This document shows positions 8,290-17,404 of a stretch of 64,000 bases of DNA, piece after piece. Both the position numbers and the translations under genes were made by a program. The notes below the pieces were generated by a model. That model saw nothing but the letters and a program-made list of their open reading frames with translations. It searched no databases and was not told where the DNA came from. This DNA is from JBFLVT01 sp036804525 (GTDB lineage Bacteria; Bacillota; Desulfotomaculia; Desulfotomaculales; JASEER01), in the NCBI GenBank assembly GCA_036804525.1, contig DAIRSE010000004.1, positions 62,001 to 126,000 of the forward strand, given 5' to 3'. Every line of letters starts with the position of its first letter. The stretch's first letter is position 1.

Positions 8290-11200
8290 GGCTGCAAGCC
8301 TCGGCGTCCCCCGGGCTGACGTACTCCTGCAAAGGTACCAGGGGCTTGTCGTACCCTGTTTTAATCGCGGTCATCACGTCCAGCACAACGTTAGCCGTGT
8401 CCAGCGAGGTAAAGCACGGGACACCCATCTCCACCGCAGCCCGCCGGATGCGGAACCCGTCGCGCTCGGGGGCCTTGCCCCTCGTCAAGGTATTGATGAT
8501 AAGGTGTATCTTGTTGCTCATAATCAGGTCGATAATATTCGGCGAGCCCTGGCCAAGCTTGCGCACCCTTTTGACCTCGATGCCGTCCTGCTCGAGCATC
8601 GTGGCCGTGCCTTCGGTGGCGTAGATTTCAAACCCCAGCTTGAGCAGGCTGTGGACAATGGCCACGGCGTCATCCTTGTCCTTGTCGGCAATCGTGACCA
8701 GTGCCGTCCCCTTGTGCGGAACACCGTAACCCGCGGCGACAGATGCCTTGTACAGTGCCGAGGCGTAGTCCTCGGCCACGCCCATAACCTCGCCTGTCGA
8801 CTTCATTTCCGGACCCAGCGCGACATCAACGTCGAGCAACTTGCCAAACGAGAAAACGGGGGCTTTGACGCCGATAAGGGGCGTTTCCTTAACCAGGCCC
8901 GTTGTAAAACCGAGATCGGCGAGCTTTGTTCCCAGGATGACCCGCGTGGCCAGGTTGACCATCGGCACCCCGGTAATCTTGCTCAGGTAGGGAACGGTCC
9001 GGCTTGAGCGCGGGTTAACCTCAAGAACGTACAGCCCGCCGTTGTGCAGAACGTACTGGATATTCACCAGCCCCTTGACGTTCAGGGCTCGGGCCAATTT
9101 GACGGTGTACTCGACGATCTGGACCTTAACCTGCTCGTCAAGGTGCTGCGGGGGCAGCACGGCGATGCTGTCGCCCGAGTGGACGCCGGCACGCTCGACG
9201 TGTTCCATAATGCCGGGGATGACTACCGTCTCGCCGTCAGATATCGCGTCTACCTCCAGCTCCTTGCCGATGAGGTACTTATCGACGAGAACGGGGTGCT
9301 CCGGCGTGACCTTTACGGCACTGGCCATGTAATTCAGCAGGTCGTTCTCGTTGTAGACGATTTCCATTGCTCTGCCGCCCAGGACGTACGAAGGCCTGAC
9401 GAGAACCGGAAAACCGATCCGGCGGGCGATGGCCAGAGCGTCCTCAACGGAGTAACCGGTGCCGCCGGGCGGCCTGGGGATGTCGAGGTCGCCCAAGAGC
9501 CTGTCGAAACGCTCGCGGTCCTCGGCCTTGTCGATGTCGGCAACGGAGGTGCCCAGGATTTTGAACCCCGCCTCGTGGACGGCGCTGGCAAGGTTTATCG
9601 CCGTCTGGCCGCCGAACTGGACAACCACGCCGTCTGGCCGCTCGCGATGGAGGATGTTCAAGACGTCCTCGGCAACCAGCGGCTCAAAATACAACCTATC
9701 CGCCGTATCGAAGTCGGTGCTGACGGTCTCCGGGTTACAGTTGATGATCACAGCCTCGCAGCCCTGCTGGCGGAGGGCCCACACCGAGTGTACGGAGCAA
9801 TAGTCGAACTCGATGCCCTGTCCGATACGGATCGGGCCCGAGCCAAGCACGACGACCCGTTTCCGGTCTCCCGTCTCAACCTCGTCGGCGTCCTCGTAAG
9901 CCGAATAATAGTAGGGTGTTACCGCCTCGAATTCAGCCGCGCACGTGTCAACCATCTTGTAGACCGGCCAGATGTTGTGCCCGGTGCGGAGTTCACGGAT
10001 CGCCCGCTCACTGGCGCCGGCAAGGCGGGCGATTTCGGTGTCGGAAAAACCGGTCCTCTTTATCTTCCGGAGAAACTCCGGTGTTAATCCGGCGAGCCCG
10101 CCCGCACTGATCTCTTTTTCAAGATCGACGATATTCTTGATCTTGGCCAGGAAAAACTTGTCGATGGCGCTTAGTTCATTGATCTGCTCAAACGTCCAGC
10201 CCCGGCGGATGGCCTCGGCGACAGCGAACAAGCGCTGGTCGTCGGCCCTGCGCAGCTTACCGGCCAACTGGTCATCAGGCAGGTCGGCAATTTCGGGTAG
10301 GTAAAGCCCGTTAGCTCCGATTTCAAGCGACCGCACGGCCTTGAGCAGCGAAGCCTCCAGGGTGCGGCCGATGGCCATCACCTCGCCCGTAGACTTCATC
10401 TGCGTCCCCAGGAAACGATTGGCGGAGGCGAACTTGTCAAAAGGCCAGCGCGGGAACTTGGTGACCACGTAGTCGATGGTCGGCTCAAAACAGGCATACG
10501 TTTTGCCCGTAACGGCGTTCTTGATCTCGTCAAGGTTGAGCCCGATGGCGATCTTGGCGGCCACTTTGGCGATCGGGTAGCCGGTAGCCTTGGAAGCAAG
10601 GGCGGACGAACGCGACACGCGCGGGTTGACCTCGATTACGTAGTACTGGAAGCTGTTAGGATCAAGGGCGAACTGCACGTTGCAACCGCCCTCGACGCCC
10701 AGGGCGCGAATGATCTTCAGCGCCGCGCTGCGAAGCATCTGGTGCTCCTTGTCGCTCAAAGTCTGTACCGGAGCGACGACGATGCTGTCACCCGTATGGA
10801 TGCCCATGGGGTCGATGTTCTCCATGTTGCACACGGTAATGCAGTTGTCGGCGCCGTCACGCACTACCTCGTACTCGATTTCCTTCCAGCCGATCACGCA
10901 CCGCTCCACCAGGATCTGGTTGATGATGCTGTGCTTGATCCCCCTGGAGGCGGTCTCCGTCAACTCACGCTCGTTGCAAGCGATGCCGCCCCCCGTTCCT
11001 CCGAGGGTATAGGCCGGTCTGACGACAACCGGAAAGCCGATTTCCCGGGCGAAAGCCAGGGCGTCTTCGACGTTGGAAACAATAACGCTCTCGGGCACCG
11101 GCTCGTTGATGCGGCTGAGCAGGTTCTTGAACTCTTCGCGGTCCTCAGCCCTGCGGATGGTTTCGAGCGGCGTTCCGAGAAGGCGAACCCCGTATTTCTC

Positions 11201-11524
11201 CAGGATACCGGACTCGGCAACCTGCTTGGCCAGGTTTAATCCTGTCTGGCCCCCAAGAGTCGGCAGGAGACCGTCCGGCCTTTCCTGGGCAATGACCCGG
11301 GAAACGAAGTCGGGCGTCAGCGGCTCGATATAGACGCGGTCGGCCATATTGGCGTCGGTCATGATCGTTGCCGGGTTGGAGTTGATCAGGACTACCTCCA
11401 GCCCTTCCTCACGCAGGGCCCGGCAAGCCTGTGTGCCGGCATAGTCGAATTCTGCGGCCTGGCCGATAATGATCGGCCCGGAGCCGATGACCATTACTTT
11501 CTTGAGTGATGTGTCCCGCGGCAT
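8282..11524 (-). CDS. carB: Carbamoyl-phosphate synthase large subunit
   Basis: Makes carbamoyl phosphate from bicarbonate, ammonia (delivered by CarA) and two ATP. At 1080 aa it has full length. Two homologous ATP-grasp halves are visible: the first opens with IGSGPIIIGQAAEFDYAGTQ, the second (about residue 555) with LGSGPIRIGQGIEFDYCSVH. Each holds EVNPR (VIEVNPRVSRSS, VLEVNPRSSRT). The C-terminal MGS-type allosteric domain (about 940-1080, with LIINTLTRGKAPERDGFRIR) is where UMP and ornithine usually act. ATG at 11524 abuts the carA stop. Confidence 0.97.
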   Translation of the reverse strand: MPRDTSLKKVMVIGSGPIIIGQAAEFDYAGTQACRALREEGLEVVLINSNPATIMTDANMADRVYIEPLTPDFVSRVIAQERPDGLLPTLGGQTGLNLAKQVAESGILEKYGVRLLGTPLETIRRAEDREEFKNLLSRINEPVPESVIVSNVEDALAFAREIGFPVVVRPAYTLGGTGGGIACNERELTETASRGIKHSIINQILVERCVIGWKEIEYEVVRDGADNCITVCNMENIDPMGIHTGDSIVVAPVQTLSDKEHQMLRSAALKIIRALGVEGGCNVQFALDPNSFQYYVIEVNPRVSRSSALASKATGYPIAKVAAKIAIGLNLDEIKNAVTGKTYACFEPTIDYVVTKFPRWPFDKFASANRFLGTQMKSTGEVMAIGRTLEASLLKAVRSLEIGANGLYLPEIADLPDDQLAGKLRRADDQRLFAVAEAIRRGWTFEQINELSAIDKFFLAKIKNIVDLEKEISAGGLAGLTPEFLRKIKRTGFSDTEIARLAGASERAIRELRTGHNIWPVYKMVDTCAAEFEAVTPYYYSAYEDADEVETGDRKRVVVLGSGPIRIGQGIEFDYCSVHSVWALRQQGCEAVIINCNPETVSTDFDTADRLYFEPLVAEDVLNILHRERPDGVVVQFGGQTAINLASAVHEAGFKILGTSVADIDKAEDRERFDRLLGDLDIPRPPGGTGYSVEDALAIARRIGFPVLVRPSYVLGGRAMEIVYNENDLLNYMASAVKVTPEHPVLVDKYLIGKELEVDAISDGETVVIPGIMEHVERAGVHSGDSIAVLPPQHLDEQVKVQIVEYTVKLARALNVKGLVNIQYVLHNGGLYVLEVNPRSSRTVPYLSKITGVPMVNLATRVILGTKLADLGFTTGLVKETPLIGVKAPVFSFGKLLDVDVALGPEMKSTGEVMGVAEDYASALYKASVAAGYGVPHKGTALVTIADKDKDDAVAIVHSLLKLGFEIYATEGTATMLEQDGIEVKRVRKLGQGSPNIIDLIMSNKIHLIINTLTRGKAPERDGFRIRRAAVEMGVPCFTSLDTANVVLDVMTAIKTGYDKPLVPLQEYVSPGDAEACSRE

Positions 11525-12607
11525 CTATCTTGCCTCCCGCGCGATTAGTTCTAGGAACTCGTCGAAGAGATACTCCGAATCCTTCGGGCCCGGTGCGGCT
11601 TCGGGATGGTACTGGACCGCGAAGACCGGCAGGAATCTGTGCCTGATACCTTCGACCGTCATATCGTTAAGGTTGATGTGCGAAACCTCTATATCCAGCC
11701 CCGCCAGCGAATCCTCCGCCACGGCGAACCCGTGGTTATGCGCCGTGATGTAGACGCGCCCGGTGGCCAAATCTTTGACGGGGTGGTTTGCTCCGCGATG
11801 CCCGAATTTCAGCTTGTAGGTCTTCGCCCCCAGGGCGAGGGCCAGGAGTTGGTGACCGAGGCAAATCCCAAAAATCGGCTTCTTGCCGATCAGCCTCTTG
11901 ATGGTCTCGGTCGTGTCCGACGCGTTCATGGGGTCGCCGGGACCGTTGGAGATCATGATGCCGTCCGGCTTTAGGGCCAGGATCTCGTCGGCCGAGGTTT
12001 TCGGCGGAACGACGACGACCTCGCAGCCTCGTTCATTCAGGCAGCGAATAATGTTCAACTTGGCCCCCATATCGATCAGCACGACCCTGTACCCGTTCCC
12101 CGGCACGGTAAAGGGCACGTCGGTAGCAACCTGGGAGATGAGTTCCTGCTCGCTCAGGTCCGGAACTCCTTTGGCCTTATCGAGCAGGTATCCTGGGTCA
12201 AAGTTCTCGGTGCTGATCACCCCGCGCATTACGCCGTGATTGCGGATGCGCCTGGTAATAGCGCGGGTGTCCACCCCGGTCAGGCCGATGATGTTTTCCT
12301 TGCGCAGGTAATCAGCCAGTGGCTCTATGGAACGCCAGTTGTTCGGGAACCGGGAGGCGTCCCGGACCACGAAGCCCCTGACGAAGCAGTGCTTGGACTC
12401 GAAATCAGCCTCGTTAATGCCGTAATTGCCGATTAAAGGATAGGTCATCACAACGATCTGGCCACAGTAGGATGGATCGGTTAAGACGCCCTCGTACCCG
12501 GTCATAGAAGTATTAAACACCACTTCGCCCCAGTTCTCACCGAGAGTAGCGAAAGCTTCGCCATGGTAAAGGGTCCCGTCCTCGAGCGCCAGCACGGCGT
12601 TAATCAT
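11525..12607 (-). CDS. carA: Carbamoyl-phosphate synthase small subunit
   Basis: Glutamine amidotransferase that feeds ammonia to CarB. The 360-aa protein has the N-terminal CPSase_sm domain (about 1-135, with NTSMTGYEGVLTDPSY) and a class I GATase domain with catalytic Cys in FGICLGHQLLALALG and His/Glu in QYHPEA. ATG at 12607 overlaps the pyrC stop by 4 nt (ATGA), so translation is probably coupled. Its position in the pyr operon indicates the pyrimidine-specific enzyme; no arginine genes lie nearby. Confidence 0.96.
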   Translation of the reverse strand: MINAVLALEDGTLYHGEAFATLGENWGEVVFNTSMTGYEGVLTDPSYCGQIVVMTYPLIGNYGINEADFESKHCFVRGFVVRDASRFPNNWRSIEPLADYLRKENIIGLTGVDTRAITRRIRNHGVMRGVISTENFDPGYLLDKAKGVPDLSEQELISQVATDVPFTVPGNGYRVVLIDMGAKLNIIRCLNERGCEVVVVPPKTSADEILALKPDGIMISNGPGDPMNASDTTETIKRLIGKKPIFGICLGHQLLALALGAKTYKLKFGHRGANHPVKDLATGRVYITAHNHGFAVAEDSLAGLDIEVSHINLNDMTVEGIRHRFLPVFAVQYHPEAAPGPKDSEYLFDEFLELIAREAR

Positions 12608-13917
12608 TGTCCACCTCCACAGACTTGATGGCCTACCAGCAAGCGGTCACGCATAAGAATCCTGCCGGCGACCATCGTTATCACCGGTGTTCCTTTTACT
12701 TCTCGACCCTGGAACGGCATGTTCGTGCTCTTGCCGACGAACGAGGCGCGGTCGATGGTTTCCCTGCGCGCCGGGTCGATCACCGTAATGTCGGCCGGGC
12801 CGCCGGCCTTGAGCTTGCCGCCCTCAACCCCGAGTATCACGGCGGGGTTCAGCGACATCTTGGCGATAGCCTGGGCCGGGCTTAACAGGCCCGTCTCAAC
12901 CAGTTCGGTAAACACCAGGCCGACCGCGGTTTCCAGTCCCACTATACCACAAGGAGCCCGATCAAACTCGACATCCTTCTCGTGCGCAGCGTGCGGGGCA
13001 TGGTCGGTGGCAATGACGTCAATTGTCCCGTCCGCCAGCCCTTCCCTGACGGCTGCGACATCACGCGCCGAACGCAGGGGCGGGTTGACCTTGGCATTGG
13101 TGTCATATCCCAGCACAGCCTCATCCGTAAGGGTGAAGTGGTGAGGCGTGGCCTCCGCCGTAACCGGAAGTCCTCGAGCCTTGGCTTCCCTGACCAGCCT
13201 TACACTCCCGGCCGTACTGACGTGGGCGATGTGCAGGCGGCAACCGGTCGCCTCGGCCAGCAAGATATCGCGGGCGACGACGATTTCCTCGGCCGCTGCC
13301 GGGATGCCGCGAAGCCCCAATCGCGTAGCCACGATGCCCTCGTTCATCGCGCCGCCCGCCGAGAGGTCGTGGTCTTCGCAGTGGGCGATCACCACCCGCC
13401 CTACGGATGCGGCGTACTCCATCGCCCGCCGCATCACCCTGGCGTTACGGACAGATCGTCCGTCGTCCGAAAAAGCGACTGCGCCGGCTAAAGCCAGTTC
13501 CCCCATCGGGCTGAGCTGCTCTCCGCGGCTCCCCTTGGTTAAGGCGCAGATCGGATAAACCTTGGCCCAGCCCGCCTGTCGGGCCCGCTCCAGGACCAGG
13601 CGGACGACGCTCGCGTTGTCGGCTACCGGCTCGGTATTGGGCATGGCCGCCACCGCTGTAAATCCTCCGCGCACAGCTGCCGCCGTCCCGGAGGCGACAG
13701 TTTCTTTGTACTCGTAGCCGGGTTCCCGCAGGTGCACGTGCATGTCGATAAGCCCCGGAGCAACCAGCAGACCGCTCACGTCCAGGATCTCCGCCCCTTC
13801 GGGCCTGATTTCCCGGTCAATGGCGGAGATCCTGTCGCCATCCACCAGCAGGTCGGCCCGCTCAAGCCTGCCGCTGACGGCGTCAACCAGCGTGCCGCCC
13901 TTAAACAACAACCGCAC
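12604..13917 (-). CDS. pyrC: Dihydroorotase
   Basis: Zinc amidohydrolase closing carbamoyl aspartate to dihydroorotate. The 437-aa class I enzyme has the zinc motif DMHVHLREPGYEYKET (about 58-73), the MPNTEP segment, metal His residues in VIAHCED and LHIAHVST, and the catalytic Asp in ATDHAPH. GTG at 13917 has GAGAGG 6 nt upstream and overlaps the pyrB 3' end by 17 nt. It stands directly after pyrB, as in many Gram-positive pyr operons. Confidence 0.95.
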   Translation of the reverse strand: MRLLFKGGTLVDAVSGRLERADLLVDGDRISAIDREIRPEGAEILDVSGLLVAPGLIDMHVHLREPGYEYKETVASGTAAAVRGGFTAVAAMPNTEPVADNASVVRLVLERARQAGWAKVYPICALTKGSRGEQLSPMGELALAGAVAFSDDGRSVRNARVMRRAMEYAASVGRVVIAHCEDHDLSAGGAMNEGIVATRLGLRGIPAAAEEIVVARDILLAEATGCRLHIAHVSTAGSVRLVREAKARGLPVTAEATPHHFTLTDEAVLGYDTNAKVNPPLRSARDVAAVREGLADGTIDVIATDHAPHAAHEKDVEFDRAPCGIVGLETAVGLVFTELVETGLLSPAQAIAKMSLNPAVILGVEGGKLKAGGPADITVIDPARRETIDRASFVGKSTNMPFQGREVKGTPVITMVAGRILMRDRLLVGHQVCGGGQ

Positions 13918-14851
13918 TATTCACCTCTCCCATCAGCAGCAGGTATAGCACCGCCATCCTTACAGCTACACCGTTGGTGACCTGTTCCTCAATGACCGAC
14001 AAGGAGCTGTCGGCAACGTCGCTCGTAATCTCCACACCGCGGTTCATAGGGCCTGGATGCATTACGATGACGTCGCTCTTGGCGCTTGCCAGGCGCTCAG
14101 CGTTGATTCCCCACCGCCGCGCATACTCCCGCAGGTCGGGTAGAAGAGCCTCCTCCTGCCGTTCAGTCTGCAGGCGCAGGGCCATCACGACGTCGGCGTT
14201 GCGCACGGCATCTTCAACCCGCTCCGCAACCTCCACCCCCATCTCCGCAAGGCCCAGGGGAATCATTGTCCGGGGACCGCTGACACGCACGCGGGCGCCC
14301 ATCTTGGTAAGTCCCCACATATTCGAGCGCGCTACGCGGCTGTGCATGATGTCGCCGATAATGGCCACTTCCAGGCCCTCAAGGCGTCCTTTCTTTTCTC
14401 GGATTGTGAACATGTCCAGCAGCGCCTGCGTGGGGTGCTCGTGCATCCCGTCACCGGCGTTGATCACCGCGGCCGAAAGAACCCGAGCCAGAAGATGCGG
14501 GGCGCCTGCCATCGGATGTCGCAAAACCACGGCGTCGGCGGCCATGGCTTCGATCGTGCGTCCGGTGTCGTACAGGGATTCCCCCTTGACGACACTGGAC
14601 GATGAGGCCGCAATCGATACCGTGTCGGCGCTCAGGTATTTGGCCGCAAGCTCAAACGACGATCTCGTCCGGGTACTCGGCTCATAGAAAAGGGTCACAA
14701 CAGTCTTACCTCTGAGGGTGGGCACCTTCTTGATGTCGCGCTTGATGATTTGCTTCATCGGCACGGCAGTGTCCAGGATATGCTTGATCTGGTGGGCCTG
14801 CATACCCTCAAGGCCGAGCAGGTTGCGTCCTATCGATGTTCTTGAGCCCAA
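13901..14851 (-). CDS. pyrB: Aspartate carbamoyltransferase catalytic subunit
   Basis: Condenses carbamoyl phosphate and aspartate. Motifs: carbamoyl-phosphate loop FYEPSTRTRSSFELA, MHEHPTQALLDMFT, and the aspartate-side VMHPGPMNRGVEI. No pyrI regulatory subunit is present. I chose TTG at 14851 (316 aa): it has GGGGGGAGG 8 nt upstream, and the family starts near this point (LLGLEGM follows); the ATG-like start at 14893 would place coding sequence over the RNA switch. Translation appears controlled by a PyrR-responsive fold in the 5' region. Confidence 0.95.
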   Translation of the reverse strand: MGSRTSIGRNLLGLEGMQAHQIKHILDTAVPMKQIIKRDIKKVPTLRGKTVVTLFYEPSTRTRSSFELAAKYLSADTVSIAASSSSVVKGESLYDTGRTIEAMAADAVVLRHPMAGAPHLLARVLSAAVINAGDGMHEHPTQALLDMFTIREKKGRLEGLEVAIIGDIMHSRVARSNMWGLTKMGARVRVSGPRTMIPLGLAEMGVEVAERVEDAVRNADVVMALRLQTERQEEALLPDLREYARRWGINAERLASAKSDVIVMHPGPMNRGVEITSDVADSSLSVIEEQVTNGVAVRMAVLYLLLMGEVNSAVVV

Positions 14852-14859
14852 AATAAAAG

Positions 14860-14951
14860 CCTCCCCCCGTTTAACCTGGGTGAAGGCCGGCAAAATCTGA
14901 CGCTGGTCGCCTGATCCCTTGCCGGCCTCTCTGGACCGTCCTTAAAAGGAT
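14860..14951 (-). promoter_or_regulatory. PyrR-binding RNA with ribosome-site sequestering hairpin before pyrB
   Basis: On the minus strand a PyrR hairpin occupies 14914-14951: ATCCTTTT pairs with AAGGGAT, CGG with CCG, and the loop reads TCCAGAGAGG, the conserved PyrR recognition core. Downstream, TTGCCGGCCT (14884-14893) can pair with AGGCCGGCAA (14919-14928) of the PyrR hairpin, or its 3' part GCCTTCACCC (14878-14887) can pair with the pyrB ribosome site GGGGGGAGGC (14859-14868). No T-run follows, so control is likely at translation: PyrR-UMP binding would free the anti-site to hide the ribosome site. Confidence 0.8.
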
Positions 14952-14958
14952 GGCTCCG

Positions 14959-15525
14959 TCACTCTATTCGTTCCTGGATAACTACCCTGTCCTCGCCGTC
15001 AATCTCCTCGATGTGAACTGAAACAATCTCTCTCCCTGACGTGGGAACGTTCTTCCCTACGTAATCGCACCTTATGGGCAACTCTCGGTGGCCTCGGTCC
15101 ACCAGTGTCGCCAGTTGGATCGTCCGCGGCCGGCCGAGATCCATAATCGCATCCATGGCCGCCCGTACCGTACGTCCCGTATAGAGGACGTCGTCCACCA
15201 GGATGATGTGCTTGTCGGTTACGGGGAAATCCACTCTGGTGTGATATAACTGCGGGTGGTAATCGAGCCTGGTCAGGTCGTCGCGGTACAAGGTTATGTC
15301 AAGATACCCGACGGAAACCGCCTTCCCTTCAATGTCTTTAATCCTTGCGGCCAGACGCTCCGCCAAGGGGACGCCTCGCCGGCGGATTCCTATCAAAGCC
15401 ACGTCGTCCACGCCCTTGTTCCGCTCGATAATCTCGTGCGCGATGCGCGTCAGGGCACGGGCGATTCCCTGGGCGTCCATGATCTGCGCTTTGTCTCTCA
15501 GGGTAGACGTGTCTTCCAAGGCCAT
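14959..15525 (-). CDS. pyrR: PyrR: pyr operon RNA-binding regulator and uracil phosphoribosyltransferase
   Basis: Binds UMP and the PyrR loops in pyr mRNA, shutting down expression when pyrimidines are plentiful; it also has weak UPRTase activity. The product is 188 aa with the PRPP motif IILVDDVLYTGRTVRAAMDA (about 102-121) and the N-terminal MDAQGIARALTRIAHEI helix. ATG at 15525 lies only 10 nt beyond the U-tract of its attenuator and the ribosome site is weak, so its own translation may be affected by the same hairpin. Reading further upstream would enter the leader and is rejected. First gene of the operon. Confidence 0.95.
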   Translation of the reverse strand: MALEDTSTLRDKAQIMDAQGIARALTRIAHEIIERNKGVDDVALIGIRRRGVPLAERLAARIKDIEGKAVSVGYLDITLYRDDLTRLDYHPQLYHTRVDFPVTDKHIILVDDVLYTGRTVRAAMDAIMDLGRPRTIQLATLVDRGHRELPIRCDYVGKNVPTSGREIVSVHIEEIDGEDRVVIQERIE

Positions 15526-15534
15526 CACCACAAC

Positions 15535-15630
15535 AAAAAACCTGCCAACCACCTTGGTTAAGCAGGCATAGTGTCCCTCTACGGGGTTAACGCTATGGTC
15601 CCTTGCCGGCCTCTCGGACCGGCTTAAAGG
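15535..15630 (-). promoter_or_regulatory. PyrR attenuator of the pyr operon
   Basis: The minus strand holds a PyrR hairpin at 15601-15630 (CCTT/AAGG, GCCGG/CCGGC, loop TCCGAGAGG) and a terminator at 15535-15566 (CCTGC..AACCA / TGGTT..GCAGG stem, then TTTTTT). CCATAG (15593-15598) can pair with CTATG (15567-15571), giving the competing antiterminator. This is the standard PyrR transcription-attenuation layout; PyrR-UMP binding favours the terminator. Confidence 0.92.
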
Positions 15631-15646
15631 TGGTTTGTTCCTAAAT

Positions 15647-15675
15647 AGGATATCCCCCGCACCACCAGATGTCAA
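15647..15675 (-). promoter_or_regulatory. Sigma-A promoter of the pyr operon
   Basis: Minus strand TTGACA (15670-15675), 17-bp spacer, TATCCT (15647-15652). The predicted start lies about 10 nt before the PyrR hairpin. The yqhV-like gene ends 23 nt upstream of the -35. Confidence 0.8.
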
Positions 15676-15697
15676 GCATAAAATTTCTAAATAAGTT

Positions 15698-15970
15698 TCA
15701 GAATCGTCGAATGCCCAGGAAAATCAGCGCCACGCCCGCGATCACCATGGCCGTGCCGATCGGCGAAACCTTGCCCGCCAAGCCGCACAAGCCCAAAGCT
15801 GTCACCAGCATCAGCACCGTCGGACCGACTATGGACAACAGAGCGTTGATCTGAAAAGCCGTTTCGATCCGCCCGAAATAGAGCATCAGCATCGCCGCCG
15901 AAAACTCTATCGAAGCAGAGAGGAACCTGAGCCCGGCCATCCCGTAGACGAATCTGTCCACCCGCTGCAC
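15698..15970 (-). CDS. yqhV: YqhV family (DUF2619) small membrane protein
   Basis: A 90-residue hydrophobic protein with three predicted membrane segments (MAGLRFLSASIEFSAAML; LLSIVGPTVLMLVTALGLCGLAG; IGTAMVIAGVALIFLGI). The MAGLR..S..IE...A pattern near the start and the IVGP segment match Bacillus YqhV/DUF2619, of unknown function and often linked to sporulation loci. GTG at 15970 is used; GTG at 15961 has better ribosome-site spacing (GGGGG 8 nt upstream) and may be the true start. It reads toward the pyr operon, and I see no terminator between its stop and the pyr promoter. Confidence 0.75.
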   Translation of the reverse strand: MQRVDRFVYGMAGLRFLSASIEFSAAMLMLYFGRIETAFQINALLSIVGPTVLMLVTALGLCGLAGKVSPIGTAMVIAGVALIFLGIRRF

Positions 15971-16065
15971 CCCCGTAATAGACCACTCCCTGCAAGTCTA
16001 TGCATTCCAGCCGAGGTATATGGCACTCCGCCGAGAGGGAAAATAACGAGGCAAGGGGGTACTAA

Positions 16066-17268
16066 ATGGACAGGAAACACATCATTGAACTGACTGCCTT
16101 GAGCGGGGTTCCCTTTACGATGGTGCTCGGGAATTCCATGCTCATTCCCATACTCCCCGATTTGCAACGCGCCCTCGATATTTCATCCCTGCAGGCCAGC
16201 CTGGTCATTACTCTGTTCTCAGTTCCAGCCGGTCTCGTTATCCCCGTTTCCGGATTCCTTTCCGACCATTTCTCCAGGAAAATCGTTATTGGTCCTTCCC
16301 TTCTTCTTTACGGGTTCGGGGGGCTGGTCGCCGGGGTCGCCGCCTTGCTCGGCAGCGGCGCCACCTATATTATCATTCTCATCGGGCGTATACTCCAGGG
16401 CCTGGGCGCCGCGGGAACGGCACCGATTGCCATGGCCCTGACAAGCGACATCTTCCAGGGACAAAAGCGCACCAAGGCCCTGGGGGTCATCGAGGCCGCC
16501 AACGGCTTCGGCAAGGTGATGAGTCCCATTTTAGGGGCAGCCCTGGGTTTGCTGGCGTGGTTTGTGCCCTTTCTGTTCTTCCCCATCATCACGCTGGCCG
16601 CTGCGGCTGCCCTGTGGTTCGGCGTCAAGGAACCTAAAAAAACTAAAGAGGCGCAGCCTATAGAGAAATACCTTGAGTCCCTTAAAAAACTGTTTAAGAA
16701 AAAAACAGCCCTGCTCATCCTGTCGTACCTGGCAGGGAGTCTTACCTTGATGACGCTCTTCGGGATACTCTTTTTCCTGTCCGAACATCTGGAAAAACGG
16801 TACGGCCTGGAGAGGATCGTAAAAGGCCTGGCCCTGGCCATACCGGTCCTGTTCATGTCGGCCACGGCCTACGCCACGGGTTTCCTGATCAAGCGCAAGG
16901 TCAAGCTGATGAAGGCCGTGATCATCACAGGCCTGGCCGTCGGATCGGCTTCGCTTGCCGTACTCCCGCTCTGCAACAACACCTATTTCTTTTTCACGAC
17001 CATATCCCTTATCGGTCTCGGCACCGGCATGGTTTTGCCAATCCTGAACACCATTATCACCAGCAGCACCGACGCTGAGGAACGCGGGCTGGTGACTTCG
17101 CTCTACGGCTCGGTGCGCTTCCTGGGCGTAGCTGCGGGGCCCCCGGTCTTCAGCCTGCTTCTGCAGGCGGGACTTAAACCTATGGGCTGGATCCCGGCCG
17201 GCGTAACCGCCGCTACCGCCGTGCTTTCCTTCTTCCTCATCAAATCAAAAGACATCTCCCAAGGGTAG
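16066..17268 (+). CDS. MFS transporter
   Basis: A 400-residue major facilitator with about twelve hydrophobic segments and a basic loop in the middle (about 190-220, KEPKKTKEAQ to KKLFKKKTA). The motif A region is visible as GFLSDHFSRKIVIGPS (about 65-80), and motif C-like Gly/Pro stretches (GKVMSPILGAALG) are typical of drug:H+ antiporters with 12 helices. The substrate cannot be told from sequence. ATG at 16066 has AAGGGGG 6 nt upstream. It is divergent from the yqhV-like gene and lies 137 nt before comA; no terminator is obvious between them. Confidence 0.85.
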   Translation: MDRKHIIELTALSGVPFTMVLGNSMLIPILPDLQRALDISSLQASLVITLFSVPAGLVIPVSGFLSDHFSRKIVIGPSLLLYGFGGLVAGVAALLGSGATYIIILIGRILQGLGAAGTAPIAMALTSDIFQGQKRTKALGVIEAANGFGKVMSPILGAALGLLAWFVPFLFFPIITLAAAAALWFGVKEPKKTKEAQPIEKYLESLKKLFKKKTALLILSYLAGSLTLMTLFGILFFLSEHLEKRYGLERIVKGLALAIPVLFMSATAYATGFLIKRKVKLMKAVIITGLAVGSASLAVLPLCNNTYFFFTTISLIGLGTGMVLPILNTIITSSTDAEERGLVTSLYGSVRFLGVAAGPPVFSLLLQAGLKPMGWIPAGVTAATAVLSFFLIKSKDISQG

Positions 17269-17404
17269 AAGAAATAACTGAGAAAAAGCACCAAGTTCCC
17301 CTGTAACACAAGCCAGAATTTTGCATAGATTACACACAAAGCCAATCGGGAGGTGCCAGTCAATCCCCCGTAAGCACCTAAACCATGCGAAAGGAGCTGG
17401 CAGA

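Noticed and set aside
14852..14893. ATG-like upstream start for pyrB at 14893
   Set aside because: It lies within the RNA switch, has no ribosome site, and adds residues not found in the family; TTG at 14851 has an excellent site.
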